A DNA stretch of 64,000 nucleotides, from the NCBI RefSeq assembly GCF_015070875.1, contig NZ_JADDIV010000001.1, positions 651,144 through 715,143 of the forward strand, read 5' to 3'. The DNA is from Ramlibacter pallidus. GTDB taxonomy: Bacteria; Pseudomonadota; Gammaproteobacteria; Burkholderiales; Burkholderiaceae_C. The notes under the pieces were generated by a model that had not been told where the DNA came from, did no database searches, and saw only the letters and a list, made by a program, of their open reading frames with translations. Position numbers and translations under genes: made by a program. Positions 63,509-64,000 of this stretch are shown here, piece after piece. Position 1 is the stretch's first letter; each line of letters starts with the position of its first letter.

Positions 63509-64000
63509 ACCGCGCCGGCCCGGGCCCAGTTCTCGTAGGCGACCGTGCCGCCGACGATGGTGCAACGCACGCGCCCGGGGAGTTCGTGCCCCGCGAAGGG
63601 CGTGTTGCGGCCCTGGCTGCGCAGCCCTTCGGGCGTGACCGTCCAGGACTCCCGCAGGTCGAAGATGCAGACGTCGGCGACGCCGCCGTCCACCAGCTGG
63701 CCCGCGCTCGCCTGCAGCGTGCCCAGCGACGCACCCAGCACGCGGGCGGGCTCGTGCGTCAGCACGGAAAGCGCGCGCACCAGGCCCACGCCCTCTTCCT
63801 GCCCCCACTTCAGCGCCAGCCCCAGCAGCAGTTCCAGCCCGGTGGCGCCGGGTTCCGCTTCGGCGAAAGGCAGTGTCTTGGCGTCCTCGTCCACCGGCGT
63901 GTGGTCGGAGACGAGCGCGTCGATGGTGCCGTCGGCCAGCGCCTCGCGCAGGGCATCGCGATCGCGCTGCTGGCGCAGCGGCGGCGACAGGCGCATGCGG
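63505..64000 (-). CDS. pyrC: Dihydroorotase, C-terminal part (5' end outside window)
   Basis: The frame continues past the window edge; 165 codons are visible. RMRLSPPLRQQRD, then ALVSDHTPVDEDAKTLPFAEAEPGATGLELLLGLAL, is the type I dihydroorotase region with the catalytic Asp (SDHTP), followed by GGVADVCIFDLRESWTVTPEGLRSQGRNTPFAGHELPGRV. The residue after SDHTP is Val, where the common DHAPH has His, so it could be the non-catalytic dihydroorotase-like partner (PyrX type). Confidence 0.85.
   Translation of the reverse strand, partial: RMRLSPPLRQQRDRDALREALADGTIDALVSDHTPVDEDAKTLPFAEAEPGATGLELLLGLALKWGQEEGVGLVRALSVLTHEPARVLGASLGTLQASAGQLVDGGVADVCIFDLRESWTVTPEGLRSQGRNTPFAGHELPGRVRCTIVGGTVAYENWARAGAV

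Overview
The window is about 64 kb of very GC-rich, densely coding DNA. The aa3 cytochrome oxidase cluster, several Bug-type and TRAP/TAXI solute receptors, scattered aromatic-catabolic genes and many LysR/IclR/AraC regulators point to a free-living betaproteobacterium of the Burkholderiales. Comamonadaceae (Ramlibacter/Variovorax-like) is my best guess, based on gene content rather than on any search. I found no rRNA, tRNA, insertion sequence, prophage or CRISPR array; this looks like chromosome.

Layout. 0-6.4 kb: cytochrome c oxidase operon on the minus strand (ctaC with a fused cytochrome c domain, ctaD, a 39-residue membrane protein, cox11, a DUF2970 protein, ctaE, surf1 and the start of another gene), with a DUF2909 protein on the opposite strand and a DUF2244 protein upstream. 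6.4-15.2 kb: housekeeping and small genes (BioC-like methyltransferase, ComF, TrmL, MaoC, orphan ParA, a KefF/KefC-type potassium efflux pair, OsmC, SRPBCC, YciI, TfoX-like). 15.2-25.6 kb: minus-strand catabolic block with a LIV-type ABC transporter (LivM and LivG fused), a Bug receptor, a type III CoA-transferase, a citryl-CoA-lyase-like protein and an intradiol dioxygenase, under a divergent LysR gene. 25.7-38.4 kb: a polar amino-acid ABC transporter, an AraC/Tat-SDR pair, an M16 peptidase, hydrolases and a MATE exporter. 38.4-47.9 kb: amidohydrolase, Dabb protein and a second intradiol dioxygenase divergent from LysR plus a flavin monooxygenase, then flavoproteins and maleylacetate reductase. 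48-58.4 kb: a second Bug receptor, a 3-hydroxyisobutyrate-dehydrogenase-like enzyme, pcaF/pcaJ/pcaI with a divergent IclR regulator, and a DapA-like protein with a TRAP/TAXI transporter. 58.5-64 kb: DUF1841, a cytochrome c4-like protein, a MoxR/VWA pair, an acyltransferase and a truncated dihydroorotase.

How it fits together. The window holds candidates for every step from a hydroxylated phenol to the TCA cycle: flavin monooxygenase, hydroxyquinol-type intradiol dioxygenase (two copies), maleylacetate reductase, 3-oxoadipate CoA-transferase and 3-oxoadipyl-CoA thiolase. They lie in separate transcription units with separate regulators. A less familiar combination is the block around 20.5-25.6 kb, where a ring-cleavage enzyme is translationally coupled to a CoA-transferase and a citrate-synthase-fold protein that seems to lack two of the three usual catalytic residues. 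Gene starts are also notable: many first genes have a -10-like hexamer only 6-9 nt before the start codon and no Shine-Dalgarno sequence (leaderless-looking), while many internal genes start at GTG or TTG inside a 4-bp NTGA overlap.
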